DNA from: Ectopseudomonas guguanensis
GTDB lineage: Bacteria; Pseudomonadota; Gammaproteobacteria; Pseudomonadales; Pseudomonadaceae
Direction of reading: 5' to 3'
Length of the DNA: 64,000 bases
NCBI RefSeq assembly: GCF_900104265.1
Contig: NZ_FNJJ01000006.1
Span: 186,001-250,000, forward strand
Under the pieces are notes generated by a model. The model was not told the DNA's origin. It was given only the letters and a program-made list of their open reading frames with translations, and made no database searches. Made by a program: the position numbers and the translations under genes. This document shows positions 51,190 through 59,806 of this stretch, one piece after another (position 1 is the stretch's first letter; every line of letters begins with the position of its first letter).

Positions 51190-52317
51190 TCACTCCTTGC
51201 GCCAGACGGTTCGGTTCACGTAGTCGGTGTAGCTCAAGACCACCCGCACCACCTGCAGCGATACCGGGCCGCCTTCATAATCTGGAACTACGGGAACAGC
51301 GCGTTCGCCTCTCCGATGCTGATCGGTAACGACCTTCACCGCGGCAAGTACCGAGTCCTTCCTCACTCCACTCATGATCAGCGTGCCCTGATCCATACCC
51401 TCGGGGCGTTCATGGGCATTGCGCAGCGTCACCGCCGGCAAGTTGAGCAGCGAGGCTTCCTCGGTGATGGTGCCGCTATCGGAGAGCACACAGAAGGCGT
51501 TCATCTGCAGCTTGATGTAGTCGAACAAGCCAAAAGGCCTGGAGAAGCGAATCAACGGATGCTCCAGCGACTCACCCAGCGCTTCCAGACGCTTGCGCGT
51601 ACGCGGATGGGTCGAAACGATCAGCGGGAAGCCGTACTCGTCGGCCAGTGCTCGCAGGGTGGCGAGCAGATCGCGCAGGTTGTCAGGAGTGTCGACGTTC
51701 TCTTCACGATGGGTGCTGACAATGAAGAACTTCCCGGTCTCAAGCCCCTCACGAGCAAGGACGTCGGAGGCCTCGATCTTCGGCCGGTAGTAGTCCAGCA
51801 CCTCATGCATGTGCGAGCCGGTCTTGATGATGGTCTCGGGACGAATGCCCTCGGCGATCAGATAACGGCGGGCATGCTCGGTGAGCACCATGTTGATGTC
51901 GGAGAGATGGTCGAGCACCTTGCGGTTAAGCTCTTCCGGCACACGCTGATCGAAGCAGCGATTGCCCGCCTCCATATGAAACACCGGGATCTTGCGGCGC
52001 TTGGCGGCGATTACGGCCAGGCATGTATTGGTATCACCGTAGAGCAGCAGCGCGTCAGGTTTCTCCAACTCGAACACTGCGTCTGCCTTGGCGATGACCT
52101 CGGCTATCGTCTGCGCGGCAGTTTCACCGGCAGCGCCAAGGAAATGATCGGGCTTGCGGATCTCCAGGTCTTCAAAGAACACCTGGTTGAGCTCGTAGTC
52201 ATAGTTCTGACCCGAGTGAACCAACACATGGTTGACCTGGCGGTCGAGCTCGGCGATCACCCGGCTCATTTTAATCAGTTCCGGGCGAGTCCCGACCAGC
52301 GTCATGACCTTAAGCAT
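51190..52317 (-). CDS. UDP-N-acetyl sugar 2-epimerase (WbjD/FnlC/WbvD type)
   Basis: The 375-aa enzyme of the WecB fold contains TLVGTRPELIKMSRVIAELD, LVHSGQNYDYEL, LYGDTNTCLAVIAAKRR, VFHMEAGNRCFDQRVPEE and LSDSGTITEEASLLN. The HMEAGNRCFDQRVPEE variant is typical of the group that epimerises C2 of UDP-6-deoxy-L-HexNAc rather than of WecB itself. The start at 52317 overlaps the end of the upstream dehydratase gene by 8 bases. It is the third of the three enzymes for a 6-deoxy-L-HexNAc. Confidence 0.92.
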   Translation of the reverse strand: MLKVMTLVGTRPELIKMSRVIAELDRQVNHVLVHSGQNYDYELNQVFFEDLEIRKPDHFLGAAGETAAQTIAEVIAKADAVFELEKPDALLLYGDTNTCLAVIAAKRRKIPVFHMEAGNRCFDQRVPEELNRKVLDHLSDINMVLTEHARRYLIAEGIRPETIIKTGSHMHEVLDYYRPKIEASDVLAREGLETGKFFIVSTHREENVDTPDNLRDLLATLRALADEYGFPLIVSTHPRTRKRLEALGESLEHPLIRFSRPFGLFDYIKLQMNAFCVLSDSGTITEEASLLNLPAVTLRNAHERPEGMDQGTLIMSGVRKDSVLAAVKVVTDQHRRGERAVPVVPDYEGGPVSLQVVRVVLSYTDYVNRTVWRKE

Positions 52318-53320
52318 CGAGCTGCTCCTTGATGTAATCGAGCTTGAGCAAGAGGTCCTTGATGCCAGGTATGTCCAGACGGTGAGTATTGTGCGAGGTG
52401 TAGTCGTCAAACTCAGCGATCTTCTCCTCGCCTTCGACGAAGTACTTCTTGTAGTTCAGGTCGCGGTTGTCGGCCGGGATGCGGTAATAGCGGCCCATAT
52501 CCTCGGCCTTGGCCATCTCCTCACGCGAGACCAGCGACTCGTAAAGCTTCTCGCCGTGACGGGTACCGATCACCCGCACCGGGTTGTCGTGTCCGAAAAG
52601 CTCCTTGAGTGCCTGGGCCAGATCACCGACGGTGGAGGCTGGCGCCTTCTGCACAAACAGGTCACCCTGCTCGCCGTGCTCGAAGGCGTGCAGCACCAAG
52701 TCGACCGAGTCCTCCAGCGACATCAAAAAACGCGTCATGTTGGGGTCAGTCACGGTCAGCGATTCGCCGCTGCGCAATTGCTCGATAAACAGCGGAATCA
52801 CCGAACCGCGTGAGGCCATCACGTTGCCGTAGCGGGTGGCGCAGACTACGGTGCCGCCTACCGGGATCATTCGCGACTTGGCGACCATCAGCTTCTCGGC
52901 CATGGCCTTGGAGATGCCCATGGCATTGATCGGGTACACCGCCTTGTCGGTGGACAACACCACCACACGTTTCACGCCGCTGGCGATGGCCGCGTTGAGC
53001 ACATTCTCAGTGCCGTTGACGTTGGTGCGCACCGCTTCCATCGGGTAGAACTCGCAAGAGGGCACCTGCTTGAGCGCTGCGGCGTGGAAGATGTAATCAA
53101 CACCGACCATGGCCTGCTTCAGGCTGTCGTAGTCACGCACATCGCCGATGTAGAACTTCACCTTGTCATTGGCCAGGGCAATGCGCATGTCCTCCTGCTT
53201 CTTCTCGTCACGGGAGAAGATGCGAATCTCGCGCACATTGGTATCGAGGAAGCGCCGCAACACCGTATGGCCAAAGGAACCGGTGCCACCGGTGATCATC
53301 AATACCTTGTCGTCGAACAT
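52310..53320 (-). CDS. UDP-GlcNAc 4,6-dehydratase/5-epimerase (WbjB/FnlA/WbvB type)
   Basis: The 336-aa soluble SDR has VLMITGGTGSFGHTVLRRFL, VLSTDKAVYPINAMGISKAM and TRYGNVMASRGSVIPLF, followed by the polypeptide-biosynthesis C-terminal part with YYRIPADNRDLNYKKYF. Unlike WbpM it has no membrane domain. This type removes water from UDP-GlcNAc and inverts C5 to give the 4-keto-L-sugar precursor of L-FucNAc or L-QuiNAc. A 274-bp MITE-like insertion lies 29 bp upstream of its start and separates it from the reductase gene. Confidence 0.92.
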   Translation of the reverse strand: MFDDKVLMITGGTGSFGHTVLRRFLDTNVREIRIFSRDEKKQEDMRIALANDKVKFYIGDVRDYDSLKQAMVGVDYIFHAAALKQVPSCEFYPMEAVRTNVNGTENVLNAAIASGVKRVVVLSTDKAVYPINAMGISKAMAEKLMVAKSRMIPVGGTVVCATRYGNVMASRGSVIPLFIEQLRSGESLTVTDPNMTRFLMSLEDSVDLVLHAFEHGEQGDLFVQKAPASTVGDLAQALKELFGHDNPVRVIGTRHGEKLYESLVSREEMAKAEDMGRYYRIPADNRDLNYKKYFVEGEEKIAEFDDYTSHNTHRLDIPGIKDLLLKLDYIKEQLDA

Positions 53321-53349
53321 AAAACCTTCCAGAACGTTAACGCAGCTAA

Positions 53350-53623
53350 GGATAGTCTGAAGTAGCCATGTGTTTCGGGCTGGCTTCAGCCACTGCCGAT
53401 TTTTGAAAGCGGTGAACCGATCAAAAACGATCAGATCACCCGCTCATTCAGTGCTTTCAGCCGTCGCGAGCACCTCGCGACGGCCATTTTCCGCATTACA
53501 AGCGCACCTCTCCTGCGCTGCCGGCATACTCGGCGTCAGCGAAAGTCATCTGCTTCATCGGGATACTCGGGCAACGGGATCGGCGTATTTCACCAGATTC
53601 GGGAAGTCTTCTTCAGGATTTCC
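53350..53623. mobile_element. MITE-like deletion derivative of the IS5-family element, 274 bp
   Basis: Both ends match the complete IS at 59807-61000: the first about 170 bp equal its left end and the last about 105 bp its right end, with the transposase gene missing. It is flanked by perfect 4-bp target duplications CTAA (53346-53349 and 53624-53627), which shows that it transposed as a unit. The internal junction lies at a TGCGCTTGCC sequence that occurs twice in the full element. It sits in the O-antigen operon between the dehydratase and reductase genes. Confidence 0.93.
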
Positions 53624-53660
53624 CTAAACGGCTGCTTGGATTCTCTTTCGTCAGCGTAGA

Positions 53661-54521
53661 CTAGCGCTGCTCGTACATACGCTGGACCAGCTCCGGCCAG
53701 TCCGGCGCGACATAGCCGGTAGCCAGGCGAAAACGCGAGCCTTCCAGCGACCTGTCGATCACCGGCGCATCATCCGGGCGAATCTCGATTTGCTTGCCGT
53801 ACTGCGCGGCGACCAACCCAAGCAGTTGGTGCTTGTCGATCGGCGCGGCGGCGACATGATACAGGCCATTGAGCTGTGGGTGCGGAATCACGAAATCCTT
53901 CATCACCTGCGCCAGCTCCCCCGTCGGCAGGCCGGAGAAGATCGCCCTGGTGAACCCTTTGACGCTGCCTTGCTGGGACAGGAACCAGTCCACCAGCGCG
54001 TGGTTCGAACCAAGTTCGTGTCCAATGATCGAGGTACGCAAAGTGATCGCATGCGGCAGATCGTGCAGCTCGCCGATGTACTTGGACTTGCCGTAAAGGT
54101 CTTCTGCGTCCGAGAGATCGCTCTCCTGATACAACCCCTTGCGCCCGGAGAACACGCAGTCGGTACTGACATGTATGAGCCTTGCGCCGGCCAGCTCGCA
54201 GAGGCGCGCCAGCCGGTGCGGCAGCATGGCGTTGATCGGCAGCGCAGTGAGCGGGTCCTTGGCATCGGCCAGCTGCTTGATCAGGCCGACGCAGTTGATC
54301 ACCACATCCGGCCGGACCTTGGCCATCACCGCAGCCAGCGCATCTTGATCGAGCACATCGACGCCACAAAGTAGGCGAGCATGGCTATCCGCAGCAAAGT
54401 ACCGCAGCGCTGCAGCACTACGCAGCGTACCCCAAGTCTGGTGCGCAGCATCGGCACCGAACACGCGAAAGACGGCATTGCCAAGCATGCCGGTGACACC
54501 CAGAACCAGAACCTTTGCCAC
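53661..54521 (-). CDS. RmlD-like 4-ketoreductase, candidate WbvR-type enzyme
   Basis: The 286-aa SDR starts with a GTG at 54521. Cofactor motif VLVLGVTGMLGNAVFRVF, then VINCVGLIKQLADA, LIHVSTDCVFSGRKG and the catalytic DLYGKSKYIGEL mark it as related to dTDP-4-dehydrorhamnose reductase. It lacks the C-terminal cupin part of the longer FnlB/WbjC reductases (about 370 aa). Next to FnlA- and FnlC-like genes this size best fits WbvR, which reduces the 4-keto-L-sugar towards UDP-L-RhaNAc and UDP-L-QuiNAc. That assignment is inference. Confidence 0.85.
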   Translation of the reverse strand: MAKVLVLGVTGMLGNAVFRVFGADAAHQTWGTLRSAAALRYFAADSHARLLCGVDVLDQDALAAVMAKVRPDVVINCVGLIKQLADAKDPLTALPINAMLPHRLARLCELAGARLIHVSTDCVFSGRKGLYQESDLSDAEDLYGKSKYIGELHDLPHAITLRTSIIGHELGSNHALVDWFLSQQGSVKGFTRAIFSGLPTGELAQVMKDFVIPHPQLNGLYHVAAAPIDKHQLLGLVAAQYGKQIEIRPDDAPVIDRSLEGSRFRLATGYVAPDWPELVQRMYEQR

Positions 54522-54557
54522 TACAGATACCTTCGATCAACAATCAAACCCAATGAT

Positions 54558-55958
54558 TCATGCAGCCGTACGGCGAAACAGCAGGCCGCATAGCTTGTCC
54601 GCGACATACAGCGTCAGGAGCGTCAGGGCGATGGTACCGAACAGTTTGTAGCTCTGCATCGGCACATAGCCAAAACTGGTGAACCGGTAGGCGACGACCT
54701 GCGCAATCAGCGCACAGAGCACCAGGTTGCGCCCGACGAAGCGGTAGGTCAGGTATTCCAGAGCGGCAGCGAAGATGGAGAACACCACCACCGCAGCGAA
54801 CAGGAACAGGTAGGAGCCGGGGTAGAAGAGGAATGCGACATAGCCGGGCAGCGAAATGAAGTGGCGACCGTCCTCGCCGGTGTTCGAATGGTAGGAATTG
54901 ATGAAATTCTTGTCATAGAAGCTGGTCACCGAGGGGTCGAAACGCTCAGCCAAGGCCTGCTCGAACAACTCGCCGCCCAGCTCTTGCTTGTCGATCACCG
55001 ACATCACGCCTTCGATACCGACCCAGCGATCAAGAAACAGCGCTTTAGTTTGCGTCTCTACGCTTGTTCCAAGTGATGCGTAATCAAAAAAATACGAACG
55101 CAGGTTATTCACTGCCAACATGGAACTAAGGAAGAGAAGAAAAAACAGCAACCCAACATATAGCAGCAACCCTGCGCGCAGCCGTGCCTCAATACGTCGG
55201 AACAGCGCCGCTCCACCATATATTAGTGCGCCAGCATTGAGGACCATGCCACGACTCAAAATCGAAACACTTGAGACAAAGCCCTCCAGCAGCGCCAGCG
55301 TAGCGACGATCCAGACCTGGTCGCGATTGCGCTCAAACTCGAAACGCAGCATAACTGCGGCTAAGGCTGCCAGGCCGAAAGTCAGCAACCACGTATAGAC
55401 GCCGTTCAGGCCGAATGGCAGCTGAGTCCTGGCCACCATGCCGCGCTGATAAATGCCGAACCAGGCATTCGAGATGCCAACCAGCAGCACCAGCACGACA
55501 AAACCAGCCAGCACCAGCCAGCGAAAGCGCAGGTAAAACGCATAGAGTCCGGGGAAAGCGTCCTGCTCCAGATTCTGCGGGTAGCAAAACAACCGCGCAC
55601 GCACGAAACGCACCAGTAGCAGAGCAGCAAAGGCACAGGACGCGACCAGCAGAGCCTGATCCCAAGACTGTGGCGTGCCCTCGAAAGAGCCTACCGGCAC
55701 CATGAATACACCTTCCATGAATGCCACGCGCACGCTGAATTTGAGCCAGAAACCGATCCACAGCAGCGCGCCGATGAAGGCATCAAAGAAGATCGCGCCA
55801 CGGTCAAAACCGAAGAACAGCAGCGCAGTGGAAAGCGCCGTGAATAGCAGATAGACCCAGGCGCTACCTTGGTACTCGACCAGCGCGCAGCAGGCGAGTA
55901 CGGCTATCAACGCGAATACGACCAGCCACACAGATTTGATCAGAACTTCCCAGCGCAT
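54558..55958 (-). CDS. O-antigen polymerase-like membrane protein (Wzy candidate)
   Basis: The 466-aa protein has about twelve membrane helices and a large periplasmic loop near residues 310-385, ending with SYHSNTGEDGRHFISLPGYV. That topology is typical of Wzy polymerases, which join O units in the periplasm, although sequence similarity in this family is always low. The start at 55958 (MRWEVLIKSVWL) is preferred because GAGGG lies just before it. A start at 55994 would overlap the upstream gene by 29 bp. It is distinct from the ligase-like domain encoded upstream. Confidence 0.75.
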   Translation of the reverse strand: MRWEVLIKSVWLVVFALIAVLACCALVEYQGSAWVYLLFTALSTALLFFGFDRGAIFFDAFIGALLWIGFWLKFSVRVAFMEGVFMVPVGSFEGTPQSWDQALLVASCAFAALLLVRFVRARLFCYPQNLEQDAFPGLYAFYLRFRWLVLAGFVVLVLLVGISNAWFGIYQRGMVARTQLPFGLNGVYTWLLTFGLAALAAVMLRFEFERNRDQVWIVATLALLEGFVSSVSILSRGMVLNAGALIYGGAALFRRIEARLRAGLLLYVGLLFFLLFLSSMLAVNNLRSYFFDYASLGTSVETQTKALFLDRWVGIEGVMSVIDKQELGGELFEQALAERFDPSVTSFYDKNFINSYHSNTGEDGRHFISLPGYVAFLFYPGSYLFLFAAVVVFSIFAAALEYLTYRFVGRNLVLCALIAQVVAYRFTSFGYVPMQSYKLFGTIALTLLTLYVADKLCGLLFRRTAA

Positions 55959-55965
55959 AAAACCC

Positions 55966-58347
55966 TCAGACATTCTTTTTATTAAACGTTGCATGACACG
56001 CCGCTGGCCGCGCGAACTGCGCTAGCAGAACCCCCCAGAAAAAGAAGGTTAGAATTCCAGAATAAGGCTGACGCAGCCCGACCTTTAGCGAGTTATCGAC
56101 AAGCACCCAAAAGAGCAAAACTCCAACAAGGCCGAGCAAAGCTGGCTGACGCCATAACCCAAGAAAACCAGAAGCCACTTTGAACAAGGTATAAAGGATC
56201 AATCCAAACAGAGGCAATAACCCGACACAACCAAAAGCATACAAAACATCAAGGTAATAATTATGCGAACTTGGGTACAAATTTCGATCAATAGCCTGCG
56301 CATGGCCCAATAGCAAACCCATACTATCATCGAACACCTTACCACTAAAGTAAGACCAGTAATCTGTTCGTTCCAAAATATTCACAGGCAACCCCGCACC
56401 AGAAGAAAATTTCTGCACAAAGGATGGCCGCCCTGCCATATCCACATAACCCAACCAAGCACCCAACACGAGAAAGGCAACTAAGACAAAAACATTTACA
56501 GCTCTTGAACCGAGATACCTAACAGCATACCCACTCGCAGCCAAGATCATGAAAAGCATCGCCGCCATAGCCTGCGATTTGACCACATAAATCGCCATCA
56601 AAAATCCGAGCCCCCATAGATCCCAGGGTGCACTTTTGTCATCCCGAGCAAACACCAAAAACCAGTAGAGCCCAACAAACAAAACTGGCACATACTGTAG
56701 ATGCTGATAAACACTGAATAGATACAAGCTTGGCGAAAGATACCCATAACCAAGCTGCCAACTACTGAACAGCTGCACAGGAACAACAAGCCATAGAACC
56801 CATGTTGCCGCATTGGAAAGAACTGGAATAGCTCGTGACTGCTGACCAAACTGCTCGCCCATTATCAATGCCGCTACAGGCAACAAATACTGAATCAACA
56901 AAATGAGTCGCTCACTGGAAACCGGACCCGCAAGCAAAGTACTAAGAAGCATCCCCAAGTATAGAAAAAAGAAGGCTGATAAGGAACGTCGCACCCCTGA
57001 ATAGCCACCGAAAAAAATCAACCCCAAATAGCAAGCAAAAATTGAAACCGGGAGTGGCAGCTGTGACAAAACCCCCTCACTTGAAAAAACAATATCCTTC
57101 GAATCAAACACCCCGCCTTTCAACTGAAAGAACACCGGCATCATGACCATGACTGCAAGCAGCAAAGGAATTGCATGCCCACCCAAACGGACACCGAGCA
57201 GCTTGGGCAAGCCACCTTTTTCGCTCGCGTAAAAGATGTAAGAAAGGAAGGCACCCAGCAGGTACAAAAGAGTCAGCGACTCAGGGCCAACCCAAAAGAA
57301 GAGCAACGGAATGCTCGCCACCAGCAGGATGTTTGCCAGGATGTCCGAGCCGAATACATCCCCGCCGACATTGTCCTGGATGATGCGCAGGCGGATGCGC
57401 TGCGCCAGCACCATGACCACGCCACCCGCCAGCGAGCAACCCACCGCCAACCAGAACAGCTGGCCCTTGCGCGTCCAGTCGAGCACCTGCGGCAGGCTCC
57501 AGACCAGTGTCACTAGGCCCAAGCCCGCCAGTAGCAGCGCCACCAGCATCAGGTTGAACAGCCGGACCAGTCCCCCCAGCCCAGCGGAACGCTGCTCGTG
57601 ACGCACCATGGTCGGCCCCAGCGCCTGAGAGAACATCGCACCGAGGATGCCGCCCAGAGCAAAGGCCGAGAACAGGTCGCCGGCCACCTGCTTGCCCGCC
57701 ACCAGTAGAATGAACAGCCGGAACACATACACCGAGACACCGATGACCAGAGTCGAACCGAAGTGCGGCAACAGCTGGCGGATGCACGAAAGCAATGGCA
57801 TGGGGTGGCGCAGGGCCCGGCAGAGCAAGCCCAGGCTGACACAGCCGATCAGTGGCGACAGGCTCCAGAGCAGGGTCATTGGCAGCGCCAGGCCGCCACC
57901 ATCGAGTAGCGCCGGCAGCAGCGCCAGGCTAAGGCAGCCCTGGATCAGCAGAAAGAGCAGCGCCGCGCGCCCCCGGTGATGAAGTTCCTGCTCACTGAGG
58001 AAGATTTCCGCCAGCCACTCCGCTGCCCGCCGCACCACCAATAGCAGCACGAACAGCCAGCCGCTATCGACCACACCAATACACAGCATGAAAGCCAGTA
58101 TGCCCAGCGGCATCAGCAGCATTAGACGCAGGCGCAGAATGCTGGCCGCGTCGATCTCGCCGGACTCAGCCAGGATCAGGCTACGCGCATTGCCGGAAAA
58201 GGCGTAGAAAAGCGCCACCGTGGCACCATGGATCAGACCGAAATCGGCCGCCAGCGCCGGCTTGCCGAACAGGCTAAGACCGATCATCACCAGCATCATG
58301 GCGAAGGTGTTGACCATAAAGGCGGCAGGGTAAACTAGCAAACTCAT
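55966..58347 (-). CDS. Wzx-like flippase fused to an O-antigen ligase (Wzy_C) domain
   Basis: The 793-aa polytopic protein has two halves. Residues 1 to about 390 have the helix pattern of polysaccharide flippases: a long run of about twelve helices, with VSVYVFRLFILLVAGKQVAG and GAMFSQALGPTMVRHEQRS. Residues about 400-780 look like the O-antigen ligase/polymerase family, with a second set of helices, a periplasmic loop (SFVQKFSSGAGLPVNILERT) and the conserved SSHNYYLDVLYAFGCVGLLP segment (His about 695). No stop or frameshift separates them. The part encoding the C-terminal half (about 55970-57170) is clearly more AT-rich than the other. See findings. Confidence 0.8.
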   Translation of the reverse strand: MSLLVYPAAFMVNTFAMMLVMIGLSLFGKPALAADFGLIHGATVALFYAFSGNARSLILAESGEIDAASILRLRLMLLMPLGILAFMLCIGVVDSGWLFVLLLVVRRAAEWLAEIFLSEQELHHRGRAALLFLLIQGCLSLALLPALLDGGGLALPMTLLWSLSPLIGCVSLGLLCRALRHPMPLLSCIRQLLPHFGSTLVIGVSVYVFRLFILLVAGKQVAGDLFSAFALGGILGAMFSQALGPTMVRHEQRSAGLGGLVRLFNLMLVALLLAGLGLVTLVWSLPQVLDWTRKGQLFWLAVGCSLAGGVVMVLAQRIRLRIIQDNVGGDVFGSDILANILLVASIPLLFFWVGPESLTLLYLLGAFLSYIFYASEKGGLPKLLGVRLGGHAIPLLLAVMVMMPVFFQLKGGVFDSKDIVFSSEGVLSQLPLPVSIFACYLGLIFFGGYSGVRRSLSAFFFLYLGMLLSTLLAGPVSSERLILLIQYLLPVAALIMGEQFGQQSRAIPVLSNAATWVLWLVVPVQLFSSWQLGYGYLSPSLYLFSVYQHLQYVPVLFVGLYWFLVFARDDKSAPWDLWGLGFLMAIYVVKSQAMAAMLFMILAASGYAVRYLGSRAVNVFVLVAFLVLGAWLGYVDMAGRPSFVQKFSSGAGLPVNILERTDYWSYFSGKVFDDSMGLLLGHAQAIDRNLYPSSHNYYLDVLYAFGCVGLLPLFGLILYTLFKVASGFLGLWRQPALLGLVGVLLFWVLVDNSLKVGLRQPYSGILTFFFWGVLLAQFARPAACHATFNKKNV

Positions 58348-58393
58348 TACACAGTCCTTTGATTCGCGCTCGTATTCAAACGCGACCTTGAAT

Positions 58394-59605
58394 TCAAGCG
58401 TTTAGTAGCTCAACAAGCCGGCGCACCTGGCTGGTCATCTCGAAGTTGGCATCGAAATAGGCTCTCCCCGAAGTCCCCATAGCTTCTCGCTCGCTAGCAT
58501 CCAGAGCTTTGAGCGAACAGATGTTGGCCACCAGCGGCAGCACCTGCTCGGCCGGCGAGGCCAGCCCGGCTTGCGCCTCGCAGACCACCCTGGCCCCCTC
58601 TCCATTCATGCAGGCCAGGATCGGCCGGCCGGCGGCCATATACGCCTGGATCTTACTGGGAATGGTCTGGGCGAATGCCGGCTCATCACTCAGCGAAACA
58701 AGCAAGGCCGAGGCACGCTCGAAGATCTGCGGCATGGCCTCCATAGGAAAACGTCCCGGCAGCACCAGGTTGTCCAGCCCCAGCGCCTGCTGCTGAGCCT
58801 TGAGCCAAGCCAGGCGGCTGCCGCTGCCTACCAGCACCAGACGGATACGCGGCTCATCGCGCAGGTGGACGGCTGCCTGCACCAGGGTATCGAGCGCCTG
58901 GGCAGTGCCCAGATTGCCGGCGAACACTACACAAAAGTGCTGTTCGAGCAATTCGAGCAGCTCGTCAGGCACCGGCAACACAGCCTTGCTGGTGCTGACG
59001 TCCATAGAATTGGGGTAGTACTGGATCTTCGCGCGGTCGGCATACTGCGCCACCGGCTCGACGAATGCCCGCGATTGCACTAGCAGGGTGTCGCACGGGC
59101 GGTAGATAGCACGCACCATCCAGCCCACCGCACGCAACAGGTACGGATTGCGCACGAAGCCGGTGGCCGACAGACTCTCCGGCCACTGATCCTGCACCCA
59201 CAGGGCCAGCTTCGCCCTCTTCAGCCACTTGATCAGGATAGCCGGAATCGCTTGGGTGATCGGCGATGGAGCATATACCAGGATGGCGTCGAACTCGCGC
59301 CCCCGAAGCATCCACGGCAGACACATCAGACCACTGAATACAAAAGACAGATAATTGAGGATCAAACTCTTCGCACTACCCTGCCCGCGCGGCCACAGCG
59401 GCACCCGCAGCACCTCGATACGTCCCAGATAGTGCTCATGCTGGGTACCCGATGCGCGGTAGCCATCGAAGATCTTGCCGTCTGGATAGTTGGGCTTGCC
59501 GGTGGCGACCACCACCTCGTGCCCCTGCTCTTCGAGCGTGCGCACGATGTCGTTAATGATGAAGCTTTCCGGCCAGAAGTACTGGGATAACACAAGGACT
59601 CTCAT
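58394..59605 (-). CDS. Glycosyltransferase family 4, WbuB-like
   Basis: The 403-aa enzyme has two Rossmann-like halves. It starts MRVLVLSQYFWPESFIINDI, has GHEVVVATGKPNYPDGKIF and LALWVQDQWPESLSATGF, and carries the GT4 donor-site motif AYMAAGRPILACMNGEG. WbuB-type enzymes add L-FucNAc or related 6-deoxy-L-HexNAc to the lipid-linked first sugar, which fits the neighbouring nucleotide-sugar genes. It is the first gene of the O-antigen unit as transcribed. About 200 bp upstream of it, up to the IS5 element, hold no gene and probably hold the locus promoter. Confidence 0.88.
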   Translation of the reverse strand: MRVLVLSQYFWPESFIINDIVRTLEEQGHEVVVATGKPNYPDGKIFDGYRASGTQHEHYLGRIEVLRVPLWPRGQGSAKSLILNYLSFVFSGLMCLPWMLRGREFDAILVYAPSPITQAIPAILIKWLKRAKLALWVQDQWPESLSATGFVRNPYLLRAVGWMVRAIYRPCDTLLVQSRAFVEPVAQYADRAKIQYYPNSMDVSTSKAVLPVPDELLELLEQHFCVVFAGNLGTAQALDTLVQAAVHLRDEPRIRLVLVGSGSRLAWLKAQQQALGLDNLVLPGRFPMEAMPQIFERASALLVSLSDEPAFAQTIPSKIQAYMAAGRPILACMNGEGARVVCEAQAGLASPAEQVLPLVANICSLKALDASEREAMGTSGRAYFDANFEMTSQVRRLVELLNA

Positions 59606-59806
59606 GGACGATCAGTACCCATAAGAACCCTCCATCTGCTCCAGCGACGCAGAAGCCTGAATACTGAGTCGAAACCGGCCGAGATAGTTCATATTCGATT
59701 GTACCCTCAGCCCTCGCCCAGCAAGACAGCCTGCAAACACTGGTAGTAGCAACTCAGTTGTCACTCTTACACTCCATCACAAACTTCTCGGAATTACGAT
59801 TTTTAG

